From: Pseudescherichia sp031998825
GTDB lineage: Bacteria > Pseudomonadota > Gammaproteobacteria > Enterobacterales > Enterobacteriaceae
Assembly (NCBI RefSeq): GCF_031998825.1
Contig: NZ_DAMACX010000002.1
Coordinates: 62,001 to 126,000, forward strand
Length of the DNA stretch: 64,000 nt
Direction: 5' to 3'
Shown: in pieces, positions 42,501 to 50,303 of the stretch
Layout: every line of letters starts with the position of its first letter
Numbering within the stretch: position 1 is the first letter of the stretch
The notes under the pieces: generated by a model
Seen by the model: only the letters and a program-made list of their open reading frames with translations
The model's database searches: none
What the model was told of the DNA's origin: nothing
Made by a program: the position numbers and the translations under genes

Positions 42501-43102
42501 GCGCGATGGGCAGCGATCTCATCGGCGGGCAGCATGCTGCGGATGGTTTCATCAGCCAGCGGGACGATTTTGTTGATCTCATGCGAGGTGCGGAAGCCGT
42601 CAAAGAAGTGAATAAAAGGTACCCGGCTCTTAAGAGTAGCAACGTGGGAGATCAGAGCGAAATCCTGCGCCTCCTGGACGCTGCCTGCGCAGAGCATGGC
42701 GCAGCCGGTCTGGCGCACGGCCATCACATCGGAGTGATCGCCAAAGATAGAGAGCGCGTGGGTGGCAACGGTGCGGGCGGCAACGTGCAGGACAAAGGGC
42801 GTCAGCTGACCCGCCAGCTTGTAGAGGGTCGGGATCATCAGCAGCAGGCCCTGCGACGAGGTGAAGGAGGTCGAGAGCGCTCCCGTCTGTAGCGCGCCGT
42901 GTACGGCGGCAATCGCCCCGGCTTCGGACTGCATCTCTACCACCCGAGGCGTATCGCCCCACACGTTTTTTAAGCCGTTGCCGGCCCAGGCATCCGCCTG
43001 CTCGGCCATCGTCGAGCTGGGCGTTATCGGGTATATGGCGATAACTTCGCTGGTCCGGAACGCCACCGAGGCGACCGCGCCATTACCATCAACTGTGATC
43101 AT
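39578..43102 (-). CDS. nifJ: Pyruvate:flavodoxin oxidoreductase NifJ (YdbK)
   Basis: The 1174-residue single-chain enzyme oxidises pyruvate to acetyl-CoA and reduces flavodoxin. It shows the N-terminal TPP-Pyr domain (YPITPSSTMAEQADAW), the CoA/2-oxoacid region, a double 4Fe-4S domain (CTQCNHCVAACPH and CTGCNLCVEVCPA), the third cluster region GACSGCGETPY, and TPP-binding GGDGWAYDIGFGGLDHV. Length equals E. coli YdbK. In E. coli it helps flavodoxin-based repair under oxidative stress and anaerobic pyruvate use. No nif genes are near, so nitrogen fixation is not implied. In E. coli ompN and micC lie beside its 3' end; here they are absent. Confidence 0.97.
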   Translation of the reverse strand: MITVDGNGAVASVAFRTSEVIAIYPITPSSTMAEQADAWAGNGLKNVWGDTPRVVEMQSEAGAIAAVHGALQTGALSTSFTSSQGLLLMIPTLYKLAGQLTPFVLHVAARTVATHALSIFGDHSDVMAVRQTGCAMLCAGSVQEAQDFALISHVATLKSRVPFIHFFDGFRTSHEINKIVPLADETIRSMLPADEIAAHRARALNPDHPVIRGTSANPDTYFQSREATNPWYNAVYDHVEQAMDDFAQATGRRYRPFEYYGHPQAERVIVIMGSAIGTCEEVVDELLTRNEKVGVLKVRLYRPFSAQHLLAVLPQSAQRIAVLDRTKEPGAQAEPLYLDIMTALAEAFNQGERDTLPRVTGGRYGLSSKEFGPECVLAIFNELRADKPRPRFTVGIYDDVTNLSLPMPENTLPSGAKLEALFYGLGSDGSVSATKNNIKIIGNATPWYAQGYFVYDSKKAGGLTVSHLRVSEQPIRSAYLIAQADFVGCHQLQFIDKYQMAERLKPGGIFLLNTPYSADEVWARLPQEVQAVLNQKQARFYIINAAKIARECGLAARINTVMQMAFFHLTQILPGDTALAALQGAIAKSYSSKGQELVERNWQALALARESLFEVPLEPVNAASPYRPPVVSDAAPDFVKTVTAAMLAGLGDALPVSALPPDGTWPMGTTRWEKRNIAEAIPIWKPEICTQCNHCVAACPHSAIRAKVVSPEALENAPASLQSLDVKSRDMRGQKYVLQVAPEDCTGCNLCVEVCPAKDRQNPEIKAINMMSRLEHVEEEKVNYDFFLDLPEIDRSKLERIDIRTSQLITPLFEYSGACSGCGETPYIKLLTQLYGDRMLIANATGCSSIYGGNLPSTPYTTDAHGRGPAWANSLFEDNAEFGLGFRLTVDQHRQRVMRLLESFSEAIPTELNAALHAEATPEVRREQVAALRQHLTGVAGAEELLTDADALVEKSIWLIGGDGWAYDIGFGGLDHVLSLTENVNILVLDTQCYSNTGGQASKATPLGAVTKFGEHGKRKARKDLGVSMMMYGHVYVAQISLGAQLNQTVKAIQEAEAYPGPSLIIAYSPCEEHGYDLALSHDQMRQLTATGFWPLYRFDPRRADEGKLPLALDSRPPSDALADTLLKEQRFRRLNAQQPEVAEQLWKDATADLQKRYDFLAQLAGKAEKSEAE

Positions 43103-43508
43103 AGATTTGCTCTCATTGCTTAAATGTTCACTCTCTCACTCCAGTATAGACAGCCGTCCAGGAGCGGTTTTTGATCTGAAAGTGAAGATATCGCAAAATA
43201 TAGAGCTGCATTTTCCCGTCTGTAGCACTGGCAAACTATTTTAATTTACCCCTTGCACTGTGCGGTTAATCATGCGTTAATAGCCTAACGATGTAGCACT
43301 GAAATTATTTTTGTACTCCAAGAAACCCTCTCACTGTTTGTATCTTCTGATATTTCCCTGTAGATGTTTTCCCCGCTGATAGAAAATCTAGTCAGCCTGT
43401 AACTTTCTCTGCATCTTTCTCTGCAACGACAATAACTACCGCTATACTTTTAATGGGAATCAGCGGGTTAAGGCAGGCCCAGACGGCCAGCTCTCGTTGA
43501 ACATAATT
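43103..43508. other. Intergenic region upstream of nifJ
   Basis: The region contains the nifJ promoter (minus) and that of the YnfU-like gene (plus). No FNR or SoxS site is convincing by eye. No other reading frame is supported. Confidence 0.45.
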
Positions 43509-43527
43509 ATGAAAAAAGGATACTATT

Positions 43528-43722
43528 ATTACTAATCACATACATTTCCGCTGCCCATGCTGTCATGGGTCACAGTACAGAACCTCACATTTTGACGTTA
43601 GCGAAGCCAATCCCTTCGGCGCAAAATGCATTTTCTGTAAATCCTCCATGGTCATCCTGGATAACGTCTCAGCACCTCTCTCCGCTGCCCACGTAGCGCT
43701 GGATTTACGCACCCTGGCGTAA
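43528..43722 (+). CDS. YnfU-like small zinc-binding protein with probable AUU start
   Basis: A 64-residue frame reads xTNHIHFRCPCCHGSQYRTS, then FDVSEANPFGAKCIFCKSSM and ends DLRTLA. The cysteine pairs CPCC and CIFC form a zinc-ribbon, and the sequence resembles the YnfU family of small zinc-binding proteins as I remember it. No ATG, GTG or TTG opens this frame. AAGGA (43516-43520) is seven bases before an ATT at 43528, so AUU initiation, as for infC and pcnB, is the best reading. An ATG at 43509 is in another frame and stops after eight codons. Function of the family is unknown. Confidence 0.6.
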   Translation: MTNHIHFRCPCCHGSQYRTSHFDVSEANPFGAKCIFCKSSMVILDNVSAPLSAAHVALDLRTLA

Positions 43723-43860
43723 ACCACCATCAAACCTGTGGCATAGCGCCAGAGTGGTAAAAAACGCTATGCCGGACAGAAAACCCGCATCCTCCTCTCG
43801 ACGTCAGGCGCTACGCTGCCTATTATGCATAGGTTTTGCTAATTCAGAGGGGGAGAAGAA

Positions 43861-44127
43861 ATGCGTACAGCGTTATGGGTAGGGTGTGCCGTCTGGTTAC
43901 TTTCGGCATGTAGCAGCGAGCCTGTACAGCAGGCCACGGCAGCACACGTTGCGCCGGGTCTGAAGGCTGCTATGTCAAGCACGGGGCAGGCCAACTGCGC
44001 CATGATTGGCGGCTCGCTCTCAATTGCCCGTCAGCTGGATGGCTCCGCCACGGGCATGTGTGCGCTGCCTAACGGTAAACGCTGTAGCGAGCAATCTCTT
44101 GTCTCAGGCGCCTGCGGCAGCTACTGA
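43861..44127 (+). CDS. ydbJ: DUF333 lipoprotein YdbJ
   Basis: The 88-residue protein has a lipoprotein signal (VWLLSACSS; Cys 17) and a DUF333 domain (GQANCAMIGGSLSIARQLDG then MCALPNGKRCSE) with four cysteines that could form disulfides in the periplasm. It corresponds to E. coli YdbJ by family, size and place between nifJ and hslJ. Function unknown. Its stop codon directly abuts the hslJ stop codon on the other strand. Confidence 0.88.
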   Translation: MRTALWVGCAVWLLSACSSEPVQQATAAHVAPGLKAAMSSTGQANCAMIGGSLSIARQLDGSATGMCALPNGKRCSEQSLVSGACGSY

Positions 44128-44550
44128 TTACTGCGCCGCGTCAGCCAGCTTATAGATGAGAGTCTGATCCGCCGTTGTCAGCGTCAGTTGACTATCGGTA
44201 AGGTCTACCTGCGCGCCCTCTTTGAGCAGGGTGCCAATAACGGTATCCAGCTCGCTACGCTGCGGATCAACACAGGCCATGCGGGTCATCACCAGCTCTT
44301 TCGCCGACAGCTCGCCGCCGGAGAGTTTTGCCTGGCCGGAGAAGCGGTTACACATGCTGCCGGAGATGGCCATTTTCTCGCCGAAGCGCAGCTCGGGTGG
44401 ATTCTCGCCCGGCGTAACAGCGGTGCCGTTGACGTTTTCCAGCACGAAGCGGTGGCCAATGAGCTGCTCACTGGTCACGGAGACCTTTCCGTCCCGCACG
44501 CAGCCTGCCAGCAGAACACACAATGCGGTTAATGCCATCACTCTTTTCAT
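44128..44550 (-). CDS. hslJ: Heat-inducible lipoprotein HslJ (META domain)
   Basis: The start is ATG 44550 (MKRVMALTALCVLLAGCV), giving 140 residues as in E. coli; AGGGA precedes it. The lipobox is LLAGC. The META/HslJ domain follows, with GHRFVLENVNGTAV and SMCNRFSGQAKL. HslJ is an outer-membrane lipoprotein linked in E. coli to heat shock and novobiocin resistance. It is downstream of ldhA on the same strand, with a hairpin between. Confidence 0.95.
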   Translation of the reverse strand: MKRVMALTALCVLLAGCVRDGKVSVTSEQLIGHRFVLENVNGTAVTPGENPPELRFGEKMAISGSMCNRFSGQAKLSGGELSAKELVMTRMACVDPQRSELDTVIGTLLKEGAQVDLTDSQLTLTTADQTLIYKLADAAQ

Positions 44551-44628
44551 ACTGATTCCCTGAAGATTCTCCGTGGTAAATTCTATTTTATCAGTACGGT
44601 GGAGGAAGTCTTGCGGGATAGTCTGAAA

Positions 44629-44650
44629 CTCCCTCCGCTGGCGGAGGGAG
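44629..44650 (-). terminator. Hairpin between ldhA and hslJ
   Basis: CTCCCTCCGC and GCGGAGGGAG form a ten-pair stem with a two-base gap. On the minus strand TTTC follows, so it is a moderate terminator for ldhA. Confidence 0.55.
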
Positions 44651-44665
44651 GCACTTTTTTCACAT

Positions 44666-45655
44666 TTAGACCAGCGCGTTAGGGCAGTGGTCATCGTTTT
44701 CCAGCTGACGCAGGTTCTCCAGCGTGGTTTGCGAGATGCTGATCAGCGCTTCGGCGGTTAAGAACGCCTGGTGACCGGTGAACAGCACGTTATGACAGGC
44801 GGAGAGGCGGCGGAAGATGTCATCCTGAATAACGTCGTTCGACTTATCTTCGAAGAAGAGATCGCGCTCGTTCTCATACACGTCCATCCCCAGCGCGCCG
44901 ATCTTCTGTGTCTTCAGCGCTTCAATGGCCGCCTGGGAGTCGATCAGGCCGCCGCGGCTGGTGTTGATGATCATTACGCCATCCTTCATCTGGGCAAAGG
45001 CGTCGCGGTTAAGCAGGTGGTAGTTATCTTCCATCAGCGGACAGTGCAGGGTGATCACGTCGGCACTGGCAAACAGCGTCGGCAGATCGACATACTCGAC
45101 GCCCAACTCTAGCGCAGCCGCGCTCGGGTAGGGATCGGACGCCAGCAGGCGCATACCGAAGCCTTTTAGGATCCGCAGGGCGGCAATGCCGATTTTCCCG
45201 GTGCCAATTACGCCTGCGGTTTTACCGTGCATAGTGAAGCCGGTCAGCCCCTCCAGCGAGAAGTTAGCGTCGCGGGTACGCTGGTAAGCGCGGTGAATAC
45301 GGCGGTTAAGGGTCATCATCATACCGACGGCGTGTTCGGCGACTGCTTCAGGAGAGTAGGCCGGGACGCGCACCACGCGCAGCCCCAGCTCTTTTGCCGC
45401 GTCGAGATCGACGTTATTAAACCCGGCGCAGCGCAGGGCGATAAACTTAACCCCGTGCTTCTTTAACTCTTCCAGCACCGGACGGCTGCCGTCATCATTA
45501 ACAAAGATGCACACCCCGTCGCAGCCGTGGGCCGTTTTCGCAGTTTTTTCCGTTAACAGAAAGTCGAAGAATTCAAGATCGTATTGATAGCTCTCGTTAA
45601 CCTGTTGCAGGTACTTTTTATCGTACTGCTTGGTGCTGTATACCGCGAGTTTCAT
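44666..45655 (-). CDS. ldhA: Fermentative D-lactate dehydrogenase
   Basis: The 329-residue enzyme reduces pyruvate to D-lactate with NADH during fermentation. The NAD-binding GTGKIG, catalytic Arg in NTSRGGLID, Glu in MDVYENERD and His in FTGHQAFLT are all present. Length equals E. coli LdhA. Gene order with hslJ is as in E. coli. The divergent neighbour is zinT, whose Zur box lies in the shared upstream region. Confidence 0.98.
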   Translation of the reverse strand: MKLAVYSTKQYDKKYLQQVNESYQYDLEFFDFLLTEKTAKTAHGCDGVCIFVNDDGSRPVLEELKKHGVKFIALRCAGFNNVDLDAAKELGLRVVRVPAYSPEAVAEHAVGMMMTLNRRIHRAYQRTRDANFSLEGLTGFTMHGKTAGVIGTGKIGIAALRILKGFGMRLLASDPYPSAAALELGVEYVDLPTLFASADVITLHCPLMEDNYHLLNRDAFAQMKDGVMIINTSRGGLIDSQAAIEALKTQKIGALGMDVYENERDLFFEDKSNDVIQDDIFRRLSACHNVLFTGHQAFLTAEALISISQTTLENLRQLENDDHCPNALV

Positions 45656-45730
45656 AGGCTGTTCTCCAGTGATTTAGGAGTAATTATAGCCATTTACAAT
45701 ACTTCTTAACATAAGATTTGATGTCGTTTA

Positions 45731-45745
45731 TGTTATATTATAACA
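45731..45745 (+). promoter_or_regulatory. Zur box upstream of zinT
   Basis: TGTTATATTATAACA is a perfect palindrome about an unpaired T and fits the core of the Zur consensus (GAAATGTTATANTATAACATTTC). It lies 30 bases before the zinT start codon, where Zur-Zn would block transcription. Confidence 0.92.
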
Positions 45746-45775
45746 TCTCAATTCTTAACATGGACTGAGGGTAAG

Positions 45776-46429
45776 ATGTTGGCTAATCATTTTGGAAAAT
45801 TTGCAGTGGCTCTGGGAACGTTACTGATGGGTGGACAGGCGCTGGCGCACGGTCACCATTCGCACGGTAAACCGCTGACGGCGCAGGAGCAAAAAGCCGC
45901 CGAGGGCGTGTTCGATGATAAAGACGTTAAAGCGCGCGAGCTGAGCGACTGGGACGGCATGTGGCAATCTATCTACCCGTACCTGCTGAGCGGCGATCTC
46001 GATCCGGTTTTCAAAAAGAAGGCTGAGAAAGAGAAGAGTAAAACCGCTGATGAGATTAAAGAGTACTACCGCAAGGGGTATATGACCGACATCGATACGC
46101 TGGGCATTGAGAACGGCGTAATGGAGTTTCATACCGGTGACAAGGTGAGCAGCTGTAAGTACGAATCTGCGGGCTATAAAATTCTCACCTACGCCTCCGG
46201 CAAAAAAGGGGTGCGCTATCTGTTTGAGTGTAAAGATGCCAGCAGCAGTGCACCGAAGTTCGTGCAGTTCAGCGACCATACCATTGCCCCACGCAAGTCG
46301 GCACACTTCCATATCTTTATGGGCAACACTTCCCAGGAGGCGCTGCTGAAAGAGATGGACAACTGGCCAACCTACTATCCGTATCAGCTCAGCAAGGAGC
46401 AGGTGGTCGATGAAATGCTGCACCACTAA
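45776..46429 (+). CDS. zinT: Periplasmic zinc-binding protein ZinT
   Basis: The 217-residue protein has a Sec signal peptide (ending GGQALA at about 24), a His-rich stretch right after it (HGHHSHG), and the lipocalin-like ZinT domain with metal ligands in SAHFHIFMG. ZinT delivers zinc to ZnuA when zinc is scarce and also binds cadmium. A Zur box stands upstream. In E. coli zinT (yodA) lies elsewhere, so its place between ldhA and ydbH is a lineage-specific arrangement. Confidence 0.96.
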   Translation: MLANHFGKFAVALGTLLMGGQALAHGHHSHGKPLTAQEQKAAEGVFDDKDVKARELSDWDGMWQSIYPYLLSGDLDPVFKKKAEKEKSKTADEIKEYYRKGYMTDIDTLGIENGVMEFHTGDKVSSCKYESAGYKILTYASGKKGVRYLFECKDASSSAPKFVQFSDHTIAPRKSAHFHIFMGNTSQEALLKEMDNWPTYYPYQLSKEQVVDEMLHH

Positions 46430-46518
46430 AAGTAAGGGTCGTTGATAGTATGTAATCAACAGCTTAACGTGGCACAATGGCGTCAGTTTGAGTTACTTTT
46501 CGGGACGCTGACTTGCCC

Positions 46519-49152
46519 ATGAAGGGTAAATACAAAGCCGCCATTGCGCTTCTCCTGCTGTTGATACTGCTGCCGCTGACGCTGCTGCTTACGCTCGCTC
46601 AGTGGCTGCCGGGGCTTGCGGGTATCTGGCTACCCGCAGGTACCCGTATCATGCTGGAGGCCAGCCCGCGCCTGACCCGGCACGCGCTGCAAATCCCCGA
46701 TCTGCGTTATCTGGTGGGCGATTGCCCCCTGGCGTGGATCCAGAACGCAGAGATTACCCACCCCAGCCGCTGGCAGGTAACAATCGATGCGGTCGATCTC
46801 AACCAGACCTGTCTTGAAAAGCTCCCGCAAACTGAACCCTCAACCGCCGCGCCGCGCACTCTGGCCGAGTGGCAAGCCATGCTGCCCTACGCGTGGGTCA
46901 ACGTTAAGCGAGTGACAGTGTCACCTTTCCAGGCGTGGCAGGGGACGTTATCCCTCTCATTAACGCCGCAGGTTCAGCAGGTACGCTACCACGGTGACCG
47001 GCTTACGCTTGATGCTACCCTGCGCGGGCAGGCGTTAACCGTTAACGAACTGGCGCTCTCTTTGCTCGACGGTCAGCCGCCGATCGCGCTGTCGGGCGAG
47101 TTTACGCTACCCCGCCTGCCTGCCGGTGCACCGGTTGACGGGCGTGCCACCGCGACGCTCAGCCTGCCGCAGGTCCCGTCTCCCGTTGATGCCGAGCTGG
47201 AGTGGCGGGATAACACAGGCCAGCTGATTATCATGGCCAGGGATAACCCCGATCCGCTCCTCGATCTACCGTGGCAGTTGACCCGTCAGCGTTTGACAAT
47301 CAGCGATGGCCGCTGGCAGTGGCCGTATCAGGCGGGCGTTCCCCTGAGCGGACGCGTTGGTTTACAGGTAAAGAACTGGCAGCAGGGGCTGGAGAAGAGC
47401 GAGATTAGCGGTCGGCTGAACGTGTTAACCCAGGGGCAGGCTGGCAAAGGCAATGCGGTGCTGAGCTTTGGGCCAGGACGCCTGAGCACAAAAGAGAGCG
47501 CGATGCCGCTCCAGCTCACCGGCGAGGCGAAGCAGGAGGATCTGATCTTCTATGCCGTGCTGCCCGCCCAGCTAACCGGCTCCCTGGCCGAACCGCAGCT
47601 GCGCTTCTCCCCCGGTGCGCTGCTGCGCTCTCGCGGACGAGTGATTGACTCCCTGAATATTGATGAGATTCGTTGGCCGCTGGCGGGCGTCACGTTGACC
47701 CGCCAGGGCGTGGGCGGTCGGCTACAGGCTATTTTGCGGGCCCATGAGGCGCAGCTAGGGGATTTTGTGCTGCATCTCGACGGTCGGGCGCAGGATTTTC
47801 TGCCGGATAACGGGCTGTGGCAGTGGGCCTACTGGGGCGACGGCAACTTTACGCCGATGCAGGCGCGCTGGGACGTCAAGGGCCGGGGCGAGTGGCGCAA
47901 CAGTGAAATCGTTCTGACGGATCTCTCTACCGGTTTTGATAAGTTACGGTATGGCAGCCTGCAAATACGCCAGCCCAGAATGGTGCTTGATGCGCCCATT
48001 CGCTGGTCTCGGGATCCGCAGCATCCGCACTTCAGCGGTGCCCTGGCGCTGGACGCGCAGGAGACCTCTATTAACGGCGGCGGGGCGCTGCCACCCTCGA
48101 CGCTTAAGTTCAGCGTCAAGGGTAAGGAGCCTACCCGGTTTCAGTTTAAAGGCGATCTGCATGCGGCGGCGATCGGGCCGGTACGGGTAAACGGCCGCTG
48201 GGATGGCGAACGTCTGCGCGGCCAGGCGTGGTGGCCGCGTCAGCCGCTAAGCGTTTTTCAGCCGCTGGTGCCACCCGACTGGAAGATGGATCTGCGCGAC
48301 GGCGAGCTGTATGCGCAAATTGCCTTCTCCGCCGCGGCGGATCAGGGATTTGAAGCCGGTGGTCACGGGGTGATCCGTCAGGGCAGCGTCTGGCTGCCCG
48401 ATAATAAATTTAACGGCGTCGACTTTATCTTGCCTTTCCGCTTTAGTGAGGCAGGCTGGCAGTTTGGCACGCGTGGGCCGGTGTCCCTGCGCATTGCTGA
48501 GATTACCAACCAGGTGACCGCCCGCAACTTCACCGCCGATCTGCAGGGAGCCTACCCCTGGCGGGAAGATAACCCGCTGCTGCTCAGCGACGTCAGCGTC
48601 GATCTGCTGGGTGGCAAAGTGACCATGCAGCAGCTGCGGATGCCCCAGCACGATGCGGCCCTGCTGCGCCTGCAACATATCTCCTCAAGCGAATTAATTA
48701 CTGCCCTGCATCCGAAGCAGATTGCGCTCTCGGGGCCGATCAACGGCGCACTGCCGCTGTGGCTGGAGCATGAGAAGTGGCTGATTAAAGACGGCTGGTT
48801 AAACAGTCCCGCTGCGCTGACGCTGCGTCTTGATAACGATACCGCCGACGCGCTGGCGAAGAAGAATATCGCAGCGGGGGCGGCCATCAACTGGCTGCGC
48901 TACATGGAGATCTCCCGATCGTGGACTACGCTCAACCTGGATAACCAGGGAGAGCTGACGCTTCAGGCCACGCTGCACGGTACCAGCTACGCCGAGGGGA
49001 AGCGCAACACCGTGAATCTCAACTACCATCATGAAGAAAACGTCTTCACCCTGTGGCGTAGCCTGCGCTACGGCGACAACGTAGAGACATGGCTTGAACA
49101 GCATGCGGCTCTGCCGGGCTGTTCATCCAATCGAGGATGTAAGGAAAAATAA
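46519..49152 (+). CDS. ydbH: YdbH, bridge-like lipid-transport protein of the AsmA family
   Basis: ATG 46519 gives 877 residues, matching the start of E. coli YdbH (MKGKYKAAIALLLLL here); a TTG two codons upstream is less likely. One N-terminal membrane anchor is followed by a very long beta-strand-rich periplasmic part. In E. coli, TamB, YhdP and YdbH are partly redundant AsmA-like proteins thought to carry phospholipids to the outer membrane, and YdbH works with the lipoprotein YnbE. The next gene, ynbE, overlaps the stop codon (TAATG), so the two are coupled. Confidence 0.96.
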   Translation: MKGKYKAAIALLLLLILLPLTLLLTLAQWLPGLAGIWLPAGTRIMLEASPRLTRHALQIPDLRYLVGDCPLAWIQNAEITHPSRWQVTIDAVDLNQTCLEKLPQTEPSTAAPRTLAEWQAMLPYAWVNVKRVTVSPFQAWQGTLSLSLTPQVQQVRYHGDRLTLDATLRGQALTVNELALSLLDGQPPIALSGEFTLPRLPAGAPVDGRATATLSLPQVPSPVDAELEWRDNTGQLIIMARDNPDPLLDLPWQLTRQRLTISDGRWQWPYQAGVPLSGRVGLQVKNWQQGLEKSEISGRLNVLTQGQAGKGNAVLSFGPGRLSTKESAMPLQLTGEAKQEDLIFYAVLPAQLTGSLAEPQLRFSPGALLRSRGRVIDSLNIDEIRWPLAGVTLTRQGVGGRLQAILRAHEAQLGDFVLHLDGRAQDFLPDNGLWQWAYWGDGNFTPMQARWDVKGRGEWRNSEIVLTDLSTGFDKLRYGSLQIRQPRMVLDAPIRWSRDPQHPHFSGALALDAQETSINGGGALPPSTLKFSVKGKEPTRFQFKGDLHAAAIGPVRVNGRWDGERLRGQAWWPRQPLSVFQPLVPPDWKMDLRDGELYAQIAFSAAADQGFEAGGHGVIRQGSVWLPDNKFNGVDFILPFRFSEAGWQFGTRGPVSLRIAEITNQVTARNFTADLQGAYPWREDNPLLLSDVSVDLLGGKVTMQQLRMPQHDAALLRLQHISSSELITALHPKQIALSGPINGALPLWLEHEKWLIKDGWLNSPAALTLRLDNDTADALAKKNIAAGAAINWLRYMEISRSWTTLNLDNQGELTLQATLHGTSYAEGKRNTVNLNYHHEENVFTLWRSLRYGDNVETWLEQHAALPGCSSNRGCKEK

Positions 49153-49334
49153 TGAAGATCCTAAAAGTCTCTTTTGGTCTGCTGCTTCTGCTAACCCTGA
49201 GCGGCTGCACGCCGCGTATAGAGGTGGCCGCCCCTAAGGAGCCAATCACCATCAATATGAACGTGAAGATTGAGCATGACATCAACATCAAGGCGGATAA
49301 AGAGGTGGAGGCCTTGCTGAAAGAGCAGAAGTAG
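49152..49334 (+). CDS. ynbE: YnbE, outer-membrane lipoprotein partner of YdbH
   Basis: The 60-residue lipoprotein has signal and lipobox LTLSGCTPR (Cys about 19), then a short strand segment ITINMNVKIEHDINIKADKE. YnbE forms an intermembrane bridge with YdbH by adding strands to its end. The ATG overlaps the ydbH stop. In E. coli ydbL follows; here no ydbL is found. Confidence 0.95.
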   Translation: MKILKVSFGLLLLLTLSGCTPRIEVAAPKEPITINMNVKIEHDINIKADKEVEALLKEQK

Positions 49335-49376
49335 GACGGTCGCATTACCAGCGTTAATGATTATCAGGAGAGAAAA

Positions 49377-49400
49377 ATGACGATATCAGCACGCAATTAG
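49377..49400 (+). pseudogene. Vestigial start where ydbL is expected
   Basis: A good ribosome site (CAGGAGAG) precedes an ATG that runs only seven codons (MTISARN) to a stop. This is the position where ydbL starts in related genomes, so it may be the cut-off start of ydbL left when foreign DNA replaced the rest. The seven codons themselves do not prove it. Confidence 0.35.
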
Positions 49401-49469
49401 TCACCCGGAAAAGCGACCTCTCCCCGCATAAACGTATGGCTTAACCGGTCCTGTTGTAAGGAAGAAGAT

Positions 49470-50165
49470 ATGGCTTTAGAAGCCTTTGTTAGTAAGCGAA
49501 GCAAACACAATGTGGGTAAGCCACTCTACCCGCACAAACATAAAGATGGCATGTTTGTAGCCTCACACTCTCGCTTTGAGGCCGACTATATTCGAGTGGA
49601 GACATCAGAGCAACTTCAGGCTTTGGTTGATGCAGGATATGGAGCGCGTATGTCCAATCCAGCTTTAAATATTGCTCCTTCATTTGTTGTTAGTAAAAAT
49701 ATCAGAATTACAGATAGCTATACGCTATTAGACGAGTTGAAAAAAAGCTTTTCAGCTCTTGAGCTTGATCTCGATTCTACACGTAAACGCAGGGCGGAGC
49801 AGACATTCCTTCGGTTGTATTTACTTAAAAAACAAATGGTTGGGAAGTGTGTTATATGTGGCTCAACGTTGCCAGAAAAGCTGCTCGTAGCAGCTCATAT
49901 AAAGAAAAGAGCTGAATGTTCTACTGAGGAAAAGCTAGATTTCGATGCTATTGCCGGCTTAATGTGTAAGTTGGGTTGTGATGATTTATTTGAGCAAGGA
50001 TACATCTACGTAAGCGAAGGGAAAATTTTTAAAAATCCAAATGCAATAAGTACATTATATTTAGAAAAAGTATTGTCAAGGTTAGAAGGTCTCAGCGTAG
50101 CCAATTGGGAGCAAAGTAAAATGTATTACGCCTGGCATAGAAAAAAATGGACTGAGAAAACATAA
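49470..50165 (+). CDS. HNH endonuclease-like protein
   Basis: The 231-residue protein has a C-terminal HNH-type domain: CVICGSTLPEKLLVAAHIKK (about 127-146), then MCKLGCDDLFEQGYIYV. This follows the pattern of HNH modules in solitary restriction-like enzymes (AHIKP...C..GCD.LFD.GYI), with Cys pairs for a structural zinc. The N-terminal 100 residues are not recognised and may read DNA. Codon use is clearly AT-rich against its neighbours, so it is probably acquired. It occupies the place of ydbL. It could be a modification-dependent or phage-restricting nuclease; no methylase is nearby. Confidence 0.78.
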   Translation: MALEAFVSKRSKHNVGKPLYPHKHKDGMFVASHSRFEADYIRVETSEQLQALVDAGYGARMSNPALNIAPSFVVSKNIRITDSYTLLDELKKSFSALELDLDSTRKRRAEQTFLRLYLLKKQMVGKCVICGSTLPEKLLVAAHIKKRAECSTEEKLDFDAIAGLMCKLGCDDLFEQGYIYVSEGKIFKNPNAISTLYLEKVLSRLEGLSVANWEQSKMYYAWHRKKWTEKT

Positions 50166-50303
50166 TCTCTGGTAATACATCATTAACAAATAGAAAAAAG
50201 GTGCGTTGAGTTCAAACCCGATCTGGCTGTTGCGGGGATTGCTCCCCATCAGTGCCGTACCGCATAGCACTATGATTGCCACCAGGGCATATTTCGTCGG
50301 CAT
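50082..50303 (-). pseudogene. Hok/Gef-like type I toxin gene, C-terminus lost
   Basis: ATG 50303 with GGAGG seven bases upstream opens MPTKYALVAIIVLCGTALMG, close to the membrane helix of Hok-family toxins (compare MLTKYALxAVIVLCLTVLxF). After that the expected conserved CEV/CEF segment and AxxAYE tail are absent; the frame continues as antisense of the HNH gene. Upstream on the minus strand is a leader containing GGGTGCTTGAGGCT, typical of hok mRNAs. So a hok/sok locus appears to have been broken by a frameshift and by the insertion next to it. Confidence 0.5.

Noticed and set aside
39578..43102. Nitrogen fixation cluster suggested by the nifJ name
   Set aside because: No other nif gene is present; the protein is the widespread YdbK-type pyruvate oxidoreductase.
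43509..43535. ATG frame before the YnfU-like gene
   Set aside because: It stops after eight codons and has no ribosome site; at most a leader peptide, with nothing to support it.
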